This document shows, in pieces, positions 27,686-36,957 of a stretch of 64,000 bases of DNA. Positions within the stretch are counted from its first letter, which is position 1; each line of letters starts with the position of its first letter. The notes below the pieces were generated by a model that did no database searches, was not told the origin of the DNA, and saw only the letters and a program-made list of their open reading frames with translations. The stretch is from Planctomycetota bacterium (lineage in GTDB: Bacteria; Planctomycetota; UBA1135; GCA-002686595). The stretch is taken from NCBI GenBank assembly GCA_028278425.1, contig JANQEJ010000057.1:1-64000 (forward strand). Reading direction: 5' to 3'. Made by a program: the position numbers and the translations under genes.

Positions 27686-29317
27686 TCATTGGAGCAGGAG
27701 CGGGGTGGCGTTGCTGGCGAAGACCGCTGTACCGCCAGGGTCGACGACCAGGTAGGCGTGGTGGAGCACGAGTCCAGCAAGTGACGTCGAGCTTCCCGCG
27801 GGAACGGTAACCGCGACCTTGCCCGTTCCGCTCGAACCGAGCACGCCGCCCATCGGGTGGAGCAAGGTGAAGACGAAGTACACCGGCTCGAACGCGAGCG
27901 GGAGAACCACGGAGTCAATCGGGATGCCCGGCGTCGTACCGGCGCCCGATCCGAGGACGACGTAGGCGAGGCCGGCGAGGGAGAGCGGCGTCGTCAGTGT
28001 CAGCGTCTGGGTCCCGCCGGCCGAGAGCGATACCGCGTGGACGTCGGACGCGAGCGCGAGATCCGTCGTCGAGAGGATCCGTGCATAGCCCTTCTTGGCC
28101 GGCACGTCGTCGTGTCCAGGCGCCCCGACCGCGAGGTCGGTGCGTCCGTCCCCGTTCGCGTCGCCCAGACGGGCCAGCGCGGCTCCGAACCAATCGAAGG
28201 TCGCTTCACCGTGGAACGCGGCGAGGTCGAGGCCGCTCGCTCCCGACACGATCCGCACCGTGCCGGCTTCGTTGCCGCCTGCGTCCGACGAGGCCGCGCC
28301 GACGGCAACGTCGTCCCGACCGTCGCCGTCCACGTCGCCCGCGGCGGCCACGGCCCCGAGGTACTCCCCGCTCGAAGAGCCGGGCACGAGCAGGAGCACG
28401 CTCCCGTCGGAGCCGGCGCGCACCTCCGCCGCTCCCGAATCGATCCCCGCCGCGTCCGCGCCCGGCACGCCGAGGAGAAAGTCGTTCAGGCCATCGCCAT
28501 CCACGTCGCCGGCCTCGCCGACGTCGTTTCCGAGCTGGTCGCCGATGCCGGAGCCGTGGAAGGCGTGCAGCACGGCATCGCCGACGCCGGAGAACACGCA
28601 CGCGCTCCCGGCGTTGAAGGCTCCGACGTCCGAGAAAGGGACGCCGACGAGGAAGTCCGCGAACCCGTCCGAGTTCGCGTCGCCCGCCGCGCTCACCGCG
28701 GAACCGAAGAAGTCGCCCGCCGATCCGGCGAGCGCGCGGAGGACACTCCCGTCCACGCCCGAGTAGACCCGCGCACAGCCCGCGTTCAGCCCGGTGGAGT
28801 CCGCATACGGCGCGCCGACGAGGACGTCGGCGAACCCGTCGCCGTTCACGTCGCCCGCCCGGCTCACGGCATTCCCGAAGCGGTCGCCGGGCGCGTCGCC
28901 GCTCCACGCGTAGAGGAGGGTCCCGTCGCGTCCCGAGAACACTTTCGCGCTGCCCGCCTGCGGCGTGCCGAGCGGGGAGCCCACGACGAGATCGGCGAAT
29001 CCGTCGCCGTCGACGTCGCCCGCGCCGTCGACGGAGAACCCGAGCCAGTCCGAGGGAGAATCCCCTTCGAAGGCGAAGAGCTCCGTCCCGTCCGCGCCGG
29101 ACAGCACGCGCGCGAGACCCGAGGAGAAACCCACTCCATCCGCGTGTGGCGCGCCGACCACCAGGTCGGCGAAGCCGTCGCCGTTCACGTCTCCCGCCGC
29201 GCCCACCGCGGATCCGAAGCGACCGTCGGGAGTGTCTCCGTCGAACGTGAACAGATGATGCGCCGCCGGGTCCTGCGCCGGGACGGACAAAAGGCAAGCG
29301 AAGGCGAAACAGATCAT
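27686..29317 (-). CDS. secreted FG-GAP repeat protein with shared C-terminal module
   Basis: Repeated 'GDVNGDGFADLVVGAPHAD...GSARVFSG' units; C-term 'SAGGTQTLTLTTPLSLAGLAYVVLGSGAGTTPGIPIDSVVLPL'. Confidence 0.88.
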   Translation of the reverse strand: MICFAFACLLSVPAQDPAAHHLFTFDGDTPDGRFGSAVGAAGDVNGDGFADLVVGAPHADGVGFSSGLARVLSGADGTELFAFEGDSPSDWLGFSVDGAGDVDGDGFADLVVGSPLGTPQAGSAKVFSGRDGTLLYAWSGDAPGDRFGNAVSRAGDVNGDGFADVLVGAPYADSTGLNAGCARVYSGVDGSVLRALAGSAGDFFGSAVSAAGDANSDGFADFLVGVPFSDVGAFNAGSACVFSGVGDAVLHAFHGSGIGDQLGNDVGEAGDVDGDGLNDFLLGVPGADAAGIDSGAAEVRAGSDGSVLLLVPGSSSGEYLGAVAAAGDVDGDGRDDVAVGAASSDAGGNEAGTVRIVSGASGLDLAAFHGEATFDWFGAALARLGDANGDGRTDLAVGAPGHDDVPAKKGYARILSTTDLALASDVHAVSLSAGGTQTLTLTTPLSLAGLAYVVLGSGAGTTPGIPIDSVVLPLAFEPVYFVFTLLHPMGGVLGSSGTGKVAVTVPAGSSTSLAGLVLHHAYLVVDPGGTAVFASNATPLLLQ

Positions 29318-29321
29318 CGAA

Positions 29322-29392
29322 GCCGGTCCTCTCCGGGGGGATGCGTTGCGCCCCGGAACGAACGCACGTCCCGGGGCGCGGAGAGGACCGGC
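29322..29392 (-). promoter_or_regulatory. candidate structured 5'UTR RNA element
   Basis: 13-bp perfect outer stem GCCGGTCCTCTCC/GGAGAGGACCGGC enclosing a 9-bp perfect stem GCGCCCCGG/CCGGGGCGC; 3' arm contains a GGAGAGG SD-like sequence, ending 4 nt before the ATG of 27686-29317. Confidence 0.6.
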
Positions 29393-29436
29393 CGGGGCTC
29401 GCTCCGGTTACACGCGAGCCCGCCGGAAATCCGTGT

Positions 29437-30243
29437 CTATGGCGAGACCGCCGCGAACTGCTCCTGGATCCATGCCTGCCACGGACCCTGGTCGCGCTCG
29501 ACGGTTTCCGCGGCGTCGTCGCCGTAGAGGTACAGCGCGAAGCCCACGAACACGCTTCCCGCCATCGTGAACGTGTTCAGCAACGCGACGCCCGGACCCG
29601 GTTCCGTCAGCCGCACGACCGCCTTGGGATGCTCGCCCTCGAACCGTTGCGCGACGACGCCGGCGAGCGGCGCCGCGCCCGCGGCGGACGTCCAGCTCGC
29701 GCCCTCCGCAACGCCGGCGAGGCCGAGGCCGTCCATGAGGCGCTCCCACACGCTCGTCTGGGTCCCCGCGCTGGGTTGCAGGACGCGCAGGATCGAGCAC
29801 GGCCGGCCGCGGAAGTGCTCGAGGTAGACCCGCAGGATCCCGAAGAACCCGGGCCATCCCTGCTCGATGCTCTCGAGCTCCTTGTCCCAGTCGTCGGTGT
29901 CCGCGAAAAGGCTGTGCACGACGCGCACGACGCACGTGTCGCCCGAACGCGACTCGACGAACCACTCGACGCCCACCGTGGGGGCCTCGGGGCCAAATGG
30001 CTTGCTTTCGCCCGCGAAGCTCCGCGGGGGATCCCACTTCGTCACCTTGCCGGCGGGCTGCATCCCGCCGCCCATGTCGAACGAGATCTGATCCCCTTCG
30101 CCGCCCTCCATCTCGGTCCGGGTGAACCAGCACGAGATGCCCGGCCCGGTGGCGATCGCCTCCCAGACCTCCTCGGGGGTTCCGGGGACCTCGACCTCGA
30201 CCTGGATCGAGCGCTTCCCGCTCTCCTCTTTCTTCACGCTCAT
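29437..30243 (-). CDS. SRPBCC/AHSA1-like domain protein
   Basis: 'IQVEVEVPGTPEEVWEAIATGPGISCWFTRTEMEGGEGDQISFDMGGG'. Confidence 0.85.
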   Translation of the reverse strand: MSVKKEESGKRSIQVEVEVPGTPEEVWEAIATGPGISCWFTRTEMEGGEGDQISFDMGGGMQPAGKVTKWDPPRSFAGESKPFGPEAPTVGVEWFVESRSGDTCVVRVVHSLFADTDDWDKELESIEQGWPGFFGILRVYLEHFRGRPCSILRVLQPSAGTQTSVWERLMDGLGLAGVAEGASWTSAAGAAPLAGVVAQRFEGEHPKAVVRLTEPGPGVALLNTFTMAGSVFVGFALYLYGDDAAETVERDQGPWQAWIQEQFAAVSP

Positions 30244-30836
30244 GACGTTTCCTTCGGTTTCTTGGGCAGGGGATGCGCGACGACCACGAGGCGATGGCTG
30301 CGCCCGCCGGGGGCCGAGGCGTCGTGATAGCGCGACGCGAGCCCGGTGACCGCCTCGGTGAGCTCCTGGGTGAACGCCGCGCGGTCGGCCGGCGAAGCGA
30401 AGCGGATCTCCGTGTCGATCGAGAGGGTGGCGAGCTCCTTCCCCGTCTCGATCGAGCCGCGCACGAGCTGGCTGACCTCGCGGACGACGCGGGCCGCCAG
30501 CGCGATGAGGTAGCGCGCCGAGAGGCGGTCCTTGCTGCGCTCCGGGTCGCTCGCGACGGGGCCGAGGGCCGTCGGGGAGACCACGTAGGACGAAGCGGTG
30601 GCGACCAGCCGCCGCTCGGTGAGCCCGCCCCATTTGCGCTTCTCCGCGACCCGCGCGAGCCCGTGGGCCTCGAGCGCCCGCAGGTGGTAGTTGACCTTCT
30701 GGCGGGGGAGGCCGACCCGCTGGGCCAGCGCGGCCGCCGAGATGGGCTCCGCCAGCTCGGCGAGGAGCTGCGCCCGTCTCGGATCCAGGGCGACGGCCGC
30801 CGCCGCGGGGTCCTCGATGACCTCGACGTCCAGCAT
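30240..30836 (-). CDS. ArsR-like winged-helix transcriptional regulator
   Basis: 'LDPRRAQLLAELAEPISAAALAQRVGLPRQKVNYHLRALEAHGLARVAEKRKWGGLTERRLVAT'; overlaps SRPBCC gene start. Confidence 0.85.
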   Translation of the reverse strand: MLDVEVIEDPAAAAVALDPRRAQLLAELAEPISAAALAQRVGLPRQKVNYHLRALEAHGLARVAEKRKWGGLTERRLVATASSYVVSPTALGPVASDPERSKDRLSARYLIALAARVVREVSQLVRGSIETGKELATLSIDTEIRFASPADRAAFTQELTEAVTGLASRYHDASAPGGRSHRLVVVAHPLPKKPKETS

Positions 30837-30851
30837 GGCGGCCAAAGGTAG

Positions 30852-30875
30852 CCTTGACAACTATTCTTGTCAAGG
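30852..30875. promoter_or_regulatory. palindromic operator CCTTGACAA-N6-TTGTCAAGG
   Basis: Perfect 9-bp arms, immediately upstream of the regulator ATG; overlaps a minus-strand TTGACA-17-TACCTT promoter. Confidence 0.7.
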
Positions 30876-30950
30876 CGCGCTCCCATCCCAGGTGGCCTCA
30901 AGCGCCGCCGCCGCCGCGGCCGATGTTTCGACGCGGCTCCGCCCAAGCCC

Positions 30951-32861
30951 ATGGAATCCCAGCCTCACGAAGGTCTTCGTCTCGACCCCCGGGAGGAGGG
31001 GCCCCTCGAGAAGCTGCTCGCCTGCCTGGCGCGCATCTTTTCGACCGCCCCCCTCTATCCGCCCGGTCACACGCGCTACGACGCCGACGCGGCCATCTTC
31101 CTGGGCGAGGTCAAGCGGATCCTCGACGGGGCGCCGAGCTTCGTGCTCTACGTTGCGAAGGACGCCTTCCTCGTGCAGTCGGAGGTCGTCGAGCTGCGGT
31201 TCGCCGAGATCAAACGGCTCTACGAGTTCCTCGAGCCGCTCGCCATCGTCTGCGTCGAGATCGACGACGTCGCGACCGGCGACGACCTGCACGCGCTCGC
31301 GATGCGCGTCGTCCAGAGCAAGCAGAAGCTTTCGCTCGCGACCGGGCTTCAGCACCTCGACGTCGAAGCGATACCGGACACGATCCGCATCCACGAGCGC
31401 GAGTTCGGCCAGCGCACCGGCGCCATCCAGATCGAGTCCCTGAAGAGCGTCGAGAGGACGGTCGAGGGCCTGCGGGACCTCTACTCGAGCGACGAGGTCG
31501 CGCGGGAGGGCGACCAGATCCTGCGCAAGCTCTTCTCGGGCGTGGCGGAACGCGTCGACGTCGGCGCGCACCGCTACGGCCGCGGCGAGGGCAAGCTCGA
31601 GCGCTCGATCGACGAGATCCTTGAGGGCTGCGCGGCGGCGATCCGCGACTCGATGCGCGACGTGGCGGCCTCGGGCGGAGGGATCACCGACACGGCGAAG
31701 CTCTTCGAGTGCGCCGAGGCGGCCGTGGCGCTGGCGGACGACGTCAAGGGCGTCGGGCTGATGCTCGAGCTCGTGAAAGACTCGGAAGGCGCCGCGGGAT
31801 CTTCGGGTCCGGGCACCGAGGTGGTCGAGGACGACTCCAGGTACGAGCTTTCGCTGGAGGAGCTGGAAGCGCAGCTCCTCGAGCTCGCCGAGCTCGGCGT
31901 GCCGATCCACGAGGCCGACACGGACGACCCGGCGGAGTACCTGTCGATCCTGCTCCAGATCCTCTTCGCCTATCCCTCCGCCGGCGTGCTGCACGGGATG
32001 GGCACGTGCTTCGCCCGCTGCTTCTCACGGCCCATCGGCGAGGCCGAGCACGACGTGCTCGTGGCGGCGCTGGTGAGCCTGTTCGAGTCCGGCGACGAGG
32101 CCTTGGTCGACCGCTCGTTCCCGATCATCGCGAACGCGATCGGCCGCGACTCCTCCATCTCGGTCTGCGACCTCCTGGTCGAGGCGGCGCGGCGTTCAGC
32201 CGTGCCGGGGGTGCGCGAGATGATCTGGCCGCACGCCGTCGACGAGCTCCTCCTCGGCGGCGAGACAAAGAGCCAGACGATGCGCCGCAAGCTCTCCGGA
32301 TTGCTCGAAAACTCGTTTACCGAGAAGGGCGCCCGGCGGGTGACGCGCCTCCGTGCGATGCACCACGGGGCGTTCTCCTCGCACGTGTTCAGCCCGCCGA
32401 TGCCGGAGCTCTTTCCGCTCTTCGCGGACCTGCTCGAGGACAACCCGCCGAAGGAGCTCGGCAAGCGTCTCCTGCGCGGGTTGCAGGAGTCCCCGCCCCG
32501 CTGGGTCGGTGCCGAGGCGATACACGTGCACGGCAGCCCGGTCCGGGCCTGCCGCGCGTTCCTCGCCCAGCTCATGCGGGAGGGGGCGATGGAGACGGCT
32601 TCGCCCGAGCTCCGGAACATGGCGGCGGGCATCCTCTGCAACGGGCTCGCGGACCTCGCTCCCAAGCGCCGCGAGGAGGACTGGGTCGTGCCGGGCATCC
32701 TCGCGCTGGCCGCCCTGCCGGAGCGGAAGACGACGAAGCCGCTGCTCGAGCGCATCAAGCGCGAGCGCAAGCACCTCTTCAAACCGGTCTGGCCGGCGTC
32801 GTGCCGGAAGGCGGCGGCCGAAGCCCTGAAGACCCTGAAGGACGCCAAGCGCGCGGCCTAG
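30951..32861 (+). CDS. large uncharacterised protein, possibly helical-repeat, upstream of HD-GYP gene
   Basis: 'LEKLLACLARIFSTAPLYPPGHTRYDADAAIFLGEVKRIL'; no catalytic motif recognised. Confidence 0.6.
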   Translation: MESQPHEGLRLDPREEGPLEKLLACLARIFSTAPLYPPGHTRYDADAAIFLGEVKRILDGAPSFVLYVAKDAFLVQSEVVELRFAEIKRLYEFLEPLAIVCVEIDDVATGDDLHALAMRVVQSKQKLSLATGLQHLDVEAIPDTIRIHEREFGQRTGAIQIESLKSVERTVEGLRDLYSSDEVAREGDQILRKLFSGVAERVDVGAHRYGRGEGKLERSIDEILEGCAAAIRDSMRDVAASGGGITDTAKLFECAEAAVALADDVKGVGLMLELVKDSEGAAGSSGPGTEVVEDDSRYELSLEELEAQLLELAELGVPIHEADTDDPAEYLSILLQILFAYPSAGVLHGMGTCFARCFSRPIGEAEHDVLVAALVSLFESGDEALVDRSFPIIANAIGRDSSISVCDLLVEAARRSAVPGVREMIWPHAVDELLLGGETKSQTMRRKLSGLLENSFTEKGARRVTRLRAMHHGAFSSHVFSPPMPELFPLFADLLEDNPPKELGKRLLRGLQESPPRWVGAEAIHVHGSPVRACRAFLAQLMREGAMETASPELRNMAAGILCNGLADLAPKRREEDWVVPGILALAALPERKTTKPLLERIKRERKHLFKPVWPASCRKAAAEALKTLKDAKRAA

Positions 32862-32863
32862 CG

Positions 32864-34333
32864 ATGAACACGGAAACGACCGCCGCCGAGGAGCTCGTCA
32901 CCGCGCTGAGCAACGGCATCTCGCACGGCAGGCTCTACTACAGCAACCACCCGAAGGTCGGGGCTTACGCGGAGTCGTTCGTCGTCGGGCTCGGCTCGCT
33001 CCTGCAGGAGCGCGGCAAGGACCGCTACTTCATCGGCGTCGTCGAGGGGCAGCTCGTCCAGGACGGGCGGTATCTCCTCGGCTCGACGATCGTCGCGCGG
33101 CGGCTGATCGAGTTCGCCGAGCTGCTCCACTGCGGCGGCTTCCTCTTCAAGGACCGCCTGAAGTCGCGCGAGGTGGTCGAGCTCTTCGGCCTCTACGCGG
33201 AGCTGAAGGAGGAGACGCAGAGCCTCGAGGAGGCCCGCGGCCTCCTGAAGTCGCGCGGCATCTCCAACATCGAGCTCTCGCCCGAGTACGAGCACGCCGG
33301 CTGGTTCGGCCAGTTCGTCTACGACGGCCAGGAGAACTGGGGCATCCCGAGCGTCACGCCGGACGGCGGGAACATGGTCCCGATCTACCAGACGCTCTTC
33401 CAGAAGGTGGAGGAGGCGCACAGTTGCACGAGCAGCGACAGTGCCTTCGACCTCGCCGGCACGCGCTCGATCTCCGAGAAGCTCGTGCAGACCGCGGACG
33501 GCGGCCACACGGACTTCCTGCGCAACATCCGCTATCCGGACTACGACAGCTACACCGTCGGGCATTCGGTCCGCGTCGCGCAGATCGCGGTGCTCGTCGG
33601 CAACCGGCTGGGCATGTCGCCGGAGATGTTGATGGAGCTCGGGACCACCGGGCTCCTCCACGACGTCGGCAAGTCGAAGATCCCCGAGGAGATCCTCTTC
33701 AAGCCGGGACGGCTCGACGAGGAGGAGCGCGAGATCGTCTCGCGGCACGCCGACCTCGGCGCGCAGGCGCTCGTCGAGCAGGGCGCGAGCCCGCTGGCGA
33801 TCGGAGCGGCCTGGGGACACCACGTGCGCCACGACCGGCGCGGGTATCCGAAGCTCCAGCACTGGGGCGTCACCGGGCGCATCACGGCGCTGCTTCAGGT
33901 CTGCGACGTCTTCGAGGCGCTGACCGCCATCCGGCCGTACAAGGCCGCGATGACGCCGCGGCGGGCGTACGAGACGATGCTGAAGGACCGCGAGGCTTTC
34001 GATCCCGCAGCGTTCCACGCGCTCGTGATGGCGATGGGGCTCTACCCCCCGGGGAGCGAGGTGTTGCTCTCCGACGGCACACGCGGGCTCGTGGTGGTGG
34101 CGGGCGACAGGATCGACCGGCCGCGCGTGCAGATCACGCACGAGGCGAACGGCGAGCCCGCCGGCGAGAGCGACCGCCGCATCGTCGACCTGGGCACCGT
34201 GACGACGCCGAGCTTCAAGGTGTCGAAGCTCCTGCTCGAGGGCGACGCGCAGTGGCTCGACGACAAGGTGCCGGACCTGCGCGAACCCGAGCTCGCCGAC
34301 TTCGTCTGCACGGGGCACCTGGCCACCGGCTGA
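32864..34333 (+). CDS. HD-GYP-like phosphohydrolase
   Basis: 'HSVRVAQIAVLVGNRLGMSPEMLMELGTTGLLHDVGKSKIPEEILFKPGRLDEEE...RHADLGAQAL...HHVRHDRRGYPK'. Confidence 0.82.
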   Translation: MNTETTAAEELVTALSNGISHGRLYYSNHPKVGAYAESFVVGLGSLLQERGKDRYFIGVVEGQLVQDGRYLLGSTIVARRLIEFAELLHCGGFLFKDRLKSREVVELFGLYAELKEETQSLEEARGLLKSRGISNIELSPEYEHAGWFGQFVYDGQENWGIPSVTPDGGNMVPIYQTLFQKVEEAHSCTSSDSAFDLAGTRSISEKLVQTADGGHTDFLRNIRYPDYDSYTVGHSVRVAQIAVLVGNRLGMSPEMLMELGTTGLLHDVGKSKIPEEILFKPGRLDEEEREIVSRHADLGAQALVEQGASPLAIGAAWGHHVRHDRRGYPKLQHWGVTGRITALLQVCDVFEALTAIRPYKAAMTPRRAYETMLKDREAFDPAAFHALVMAMGLYPPGSEVLLSDGTRGLVVVAGDRIDRPRVQITHEANGEPAGESDRRIVDLGTVTTPSFKVSKLLLEGDAQWLDDKVPDLREPELADFVCTGHLATG

Positions 34334-34334
34334 C

Positions 34335-35390
34335 CTAGAAGCCGGCGCCGTACTCGTTCTTCGGGTTGCGGTAGATCGAGTGCAGGTGGTCGAGCGGGTC
34401 GCCGCCGAGGTCCTGGCAGGCGTACTCGATGATCAGCGTCGGGCCGAGCAGCCGGTAGGAGACGTCGCTCGGGTTCTCGGTCGGGCCGCTCCACGCGAAG
34501 GTCATCTGGTGGACCTCCTTGTCCAGCGCGTCGAGGCGCCGGCCCGCGAACGGCTCGGGGAGGTTGGCGACGTACGCGCGGATGAGCTCGAGCAGGATGC
34601 CCCGCTGCGTTTCGTCGAGGCCGTCGCACTCGAGCCCGCTCGGCTCGGGCACGAACCCGTCGCGGCCGGCTCCCGCCGCGATGCGGCCGCGCTTCGGCTT
34701 GACGATCGCCTTCGCCCGCTGCTCGTCCGAGAGCGAGCTCACGAGCGCGAAGGCGTAGTCGACCTCGCCCCGCAGCGGGACGATCTCGGCTCCGTCGCGC
34801 TCGTAGGCGGAGGGCTGCGTTCCGATGAACGACGGCGAAAGGCTCACCTCGCCGCCGTCGAACGAGACGTTGACACCGATGTGGTGCCCGTCGAGCTGGA
34901 GCCCCCAGGCGCCGTCCGCCGAAGGCGTGCCGAAGAGGACGAGCCAGTAGTTCTCCGCGCCGAACCCGACGCGCGGCCGCCCGTCGCGGAGCAGCTTGTC
35001 GTCGGCGAGCAGGATGTCGCGCACCTTGTCGTACCCCTGCCGGCTGAGCACCGTCGCGAGCAGGTCGCACGCGCGCTCGAGCTGGCCGCGGTCGAGGTCG
35101 CCGAGGCGCACGCCGGGCTCGTCCGCGCCGGGAGGGACGTTGGTCCAATTACTCCGCTCGGAGCTGTCGAGTGCAAAGGTGCTCTCCGCGCGGCGCTCGT
35201 CGCCGAGCGCTTCGAGGAGCGCCTTGGCCGCGGCGGCCATGTCGGCGGCGGTTCGCGAGTTGGCGTGGGCCGGCTCGTACGTGGCGAGCACCTCGCTCGT
35301 CAGCGAGGGATGCTCCTCGAACGTCGGCGCGACGCCCAGGCTGCACGCGAGCAGCGCCAGGAACGAGGCGGGCAAAGCGATCTTCTTCAT
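34335..35390 (-). CDS. secreted DUF3500-like protein
   Basis: Signal/lipobox-like N-term 'MKKIALPASFLALLACSLG'; 'ENYWLVLFGTPSADGAWGLQLDGHHIGVNVSF', 'YRNPKNEYGAGF'. Confidence 0.75.
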   Translation of the reverse strand: MKKIALPASFLALLACSLGVAPTFEEHPSLTSEVLATYEPAHANSRTAADMAAAAKALLEALGDERRAESTFALDSSERSNWTNVPPGADEPGVRLGDLDRGQLERACDLLATVLSRQGYDKVRDILLADDKLLRDGRPRVGFGAENYWLVLFGTPSADGAWGLQLDGHHIGVNVSFDGGEVSLSPSFIGTQPSAYERDGAEIVPLRGEVDYAFALVSSLSDEQRAKAIVKPKRGRIAAGAGRDGFVPEPSGLECDGLDETQRGILLELIRAYVANLPEPFAGRRLDALDKEVHQMTFAWSGPTENPSDVSYRLLGPTLIIEYACQDLGGDPLDHLHSIYRNPKNEYGAGF

Positions 35391-35420
35391 GTCGGCCGTC
35401 CAGAGTAGAAAAGTCGGGTC

Positions 35421-35804
35421 ATGAACAAGCTGAGAATCGCCTGCGCCGTGCTGCTCGCGCTCCCGTTGCTCCTCTTCGGCGGCGGCTACTTCATCAAGCC
35501 GGTCAAGCCGCAGGGCAGCGGAGCCGGCGTCGACCTCCTGCTGGCGATGCGCGAGGGCGGCCTGATGACCTGGATCTGCGTCAGCCACGTGGTGGTCGGC
35601 GTGCTCCTCGTCATTCCGCGCACCCGCTTCTTCGGCGCGCTGATGCAACTCCCGATCACGCTCGGCATCGTTGCCTTCCACGCTGCGATGTTGCCGGAAG
35701 GGCTCGTCATGGCGGTTCCGATGCTCCTGCTGAACGTGGGCGCGATGGGGGAGCCGGACCGGCTGCGCGCGCTCGTCGGCGTCAACGCTGGAGGAGGACG
35801 CTGA
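35421..35804 (+). CDS. small membrane protein
   Basis: Several hydrophobic segments. Confidence 0.6.
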   Translation: MNKLRIACAVLLALPLLLFGGGYFIKPVKPQGSGAGVDLLLAMREGGLMTWICVSHVVVGVLLVIPRTRFFGALMQLPITLGIVAFHAAMLPEGLVMAVPMLLLNVGAMGEPDRLRALVGVNAGGGR

Positions 35805-36900
35805 CGCCGCCGCCGAAGTTGGCGCTGACGACGTCGAGGCGTCCGTCCCCGTCGACGTCGCCGACCGCCACGGCGGAAGTGGAGGGAGGTCCGGCGCCAA
35901 AGGGGATCGACAGGACTTCGCCTCTGCGCAACAGATAGAGCCGGTCGCCGAGTCCGCCCAGCAGCACCTCGTCGCTGCCGTCCCCGTCGAGGTCCGCCAC
36001 CGCAGCGCCCCAGGCGCGGTCTGGCAGGGAGTGCGATTCGGACCGCCAGCCCGTGGAACCCCGCGTGAGCAGCAAGAGCGACGGATCGTCGTCGTGCGTC
36101 ACAGCCACCGAGACCCGTCCGCCGTCGGCCGATCCCACGGCGAGGAACCCCGGGCGCGTACCAGCGGGGATCACCTCGGGCGGGCCTAGCGATCCGTCTC
36201 CGTTTCCATATAGCGCGAGGACCGCGTTGCCGTGTAGATCGGGGCTCAACGCATCGACGACGCCGTCGCCGTTCACGTCCTTCAGGACGAGCCCTTCATA
36301 GGGGTGCACGCCCGCGGCGAACGGCGACCCGGGCGCATGCACGAAGTCGCCGGTCCCGTCGCCGAGGAGCACCGAGATCTCTCCGTGCTCGGACTGCGTG
36401 ACCCCGAGGTCGGCGTGGCCGTCCCGATCGACGTCGGCAATCGCGACGCTGTGCGTGTGCGGCGTCCCTCCGCGGCGCGGCGACACGGTGGTCCACCGCT
36501 CGAGCCTGCCGTCCCCGGTGCCCCGGTACAGGAATACGTCGTGCGAGTCGTGAGCGGCGACCGCCAGATCGGGACGCCCGTCGCCGTCGATGTCGCCCAC
36601 CGCCGTCTTGAGCCCCGTCCATCCGACGTCGATCCGCGGGTGACGGGCGACGAACGTCCCGTCTCCGCGGCCGAGGAGAACCGCGACGCCACCCCCGTCG
36701 TCGCCGAGCCCGGCGCAGGGCACGATCAGGTCGAGCCGTTCATCGCCGTCCATGTCGGCGAGCAACGGTTGGCCCACACGATCTCCCAATGAGACCGGCG
36801 AGCCGGCTGCGTGAACGAACGACGGCCGCGACTGCAGGCTCCTGCAGGCCGCAATCGCCAGCGCCGCCAGCAGCAGGTACAGGATACGCGCGCTGCCCAT
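35782..36900 (-). CDS. FG-GAP/VCBS repeat protein
   Basis: Repeated 'VGDIDGDGRPDLAVAAHD', 'IADVDRDGHADLGV', 'LKDVNGDGVVDAL'. Confidence 0.85.
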   Translation of the reverse strand: MGSARILYLLLAALAIAACRSLQSRPSFVHAAGSPVSLGDRVGQPLLADMDGDERLDLIVPCAGLGDDGGGVAVLLGRGDGTFVARHPRIDVGWTGLKTAVGDIDGDGRPDLAVAAHDSHDVFLYRGTGDGRLERWTTVSPRRGGTPHTHSVAIADVDRDGHADLGVTQSEHGEISVLLGDGTGDFVHAPGSPFAAGVHPYEGLVLKDVNGDGVVDALSPDLHGNAVLALYGNGDGSLGPPEVIPAGTRPGFLAVGSADGGRVSVAVTHDDDPSLLLLTRGSTGWRSESHSLPDRAWGAAVADLDGDGSDEVLLGGLGDRLYLLRRGEVLSIPFGAGPPSTSAVAVGDVDGDGRLDVVSANFGGGVSVLLQR

Positions 36901-36957
36901 CGGTCCCGCTGACGATCCGGGTTCCCGCCTGTTAGCGGAAGACTAGACTTGCCGCCT

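Noticed and set aside
25356-27689. 777-aa minus ORF over the AbgT gene
   Set aside because: Out-of-frame reading; AbgT frame 25538-27160 carries the transporter signatures.
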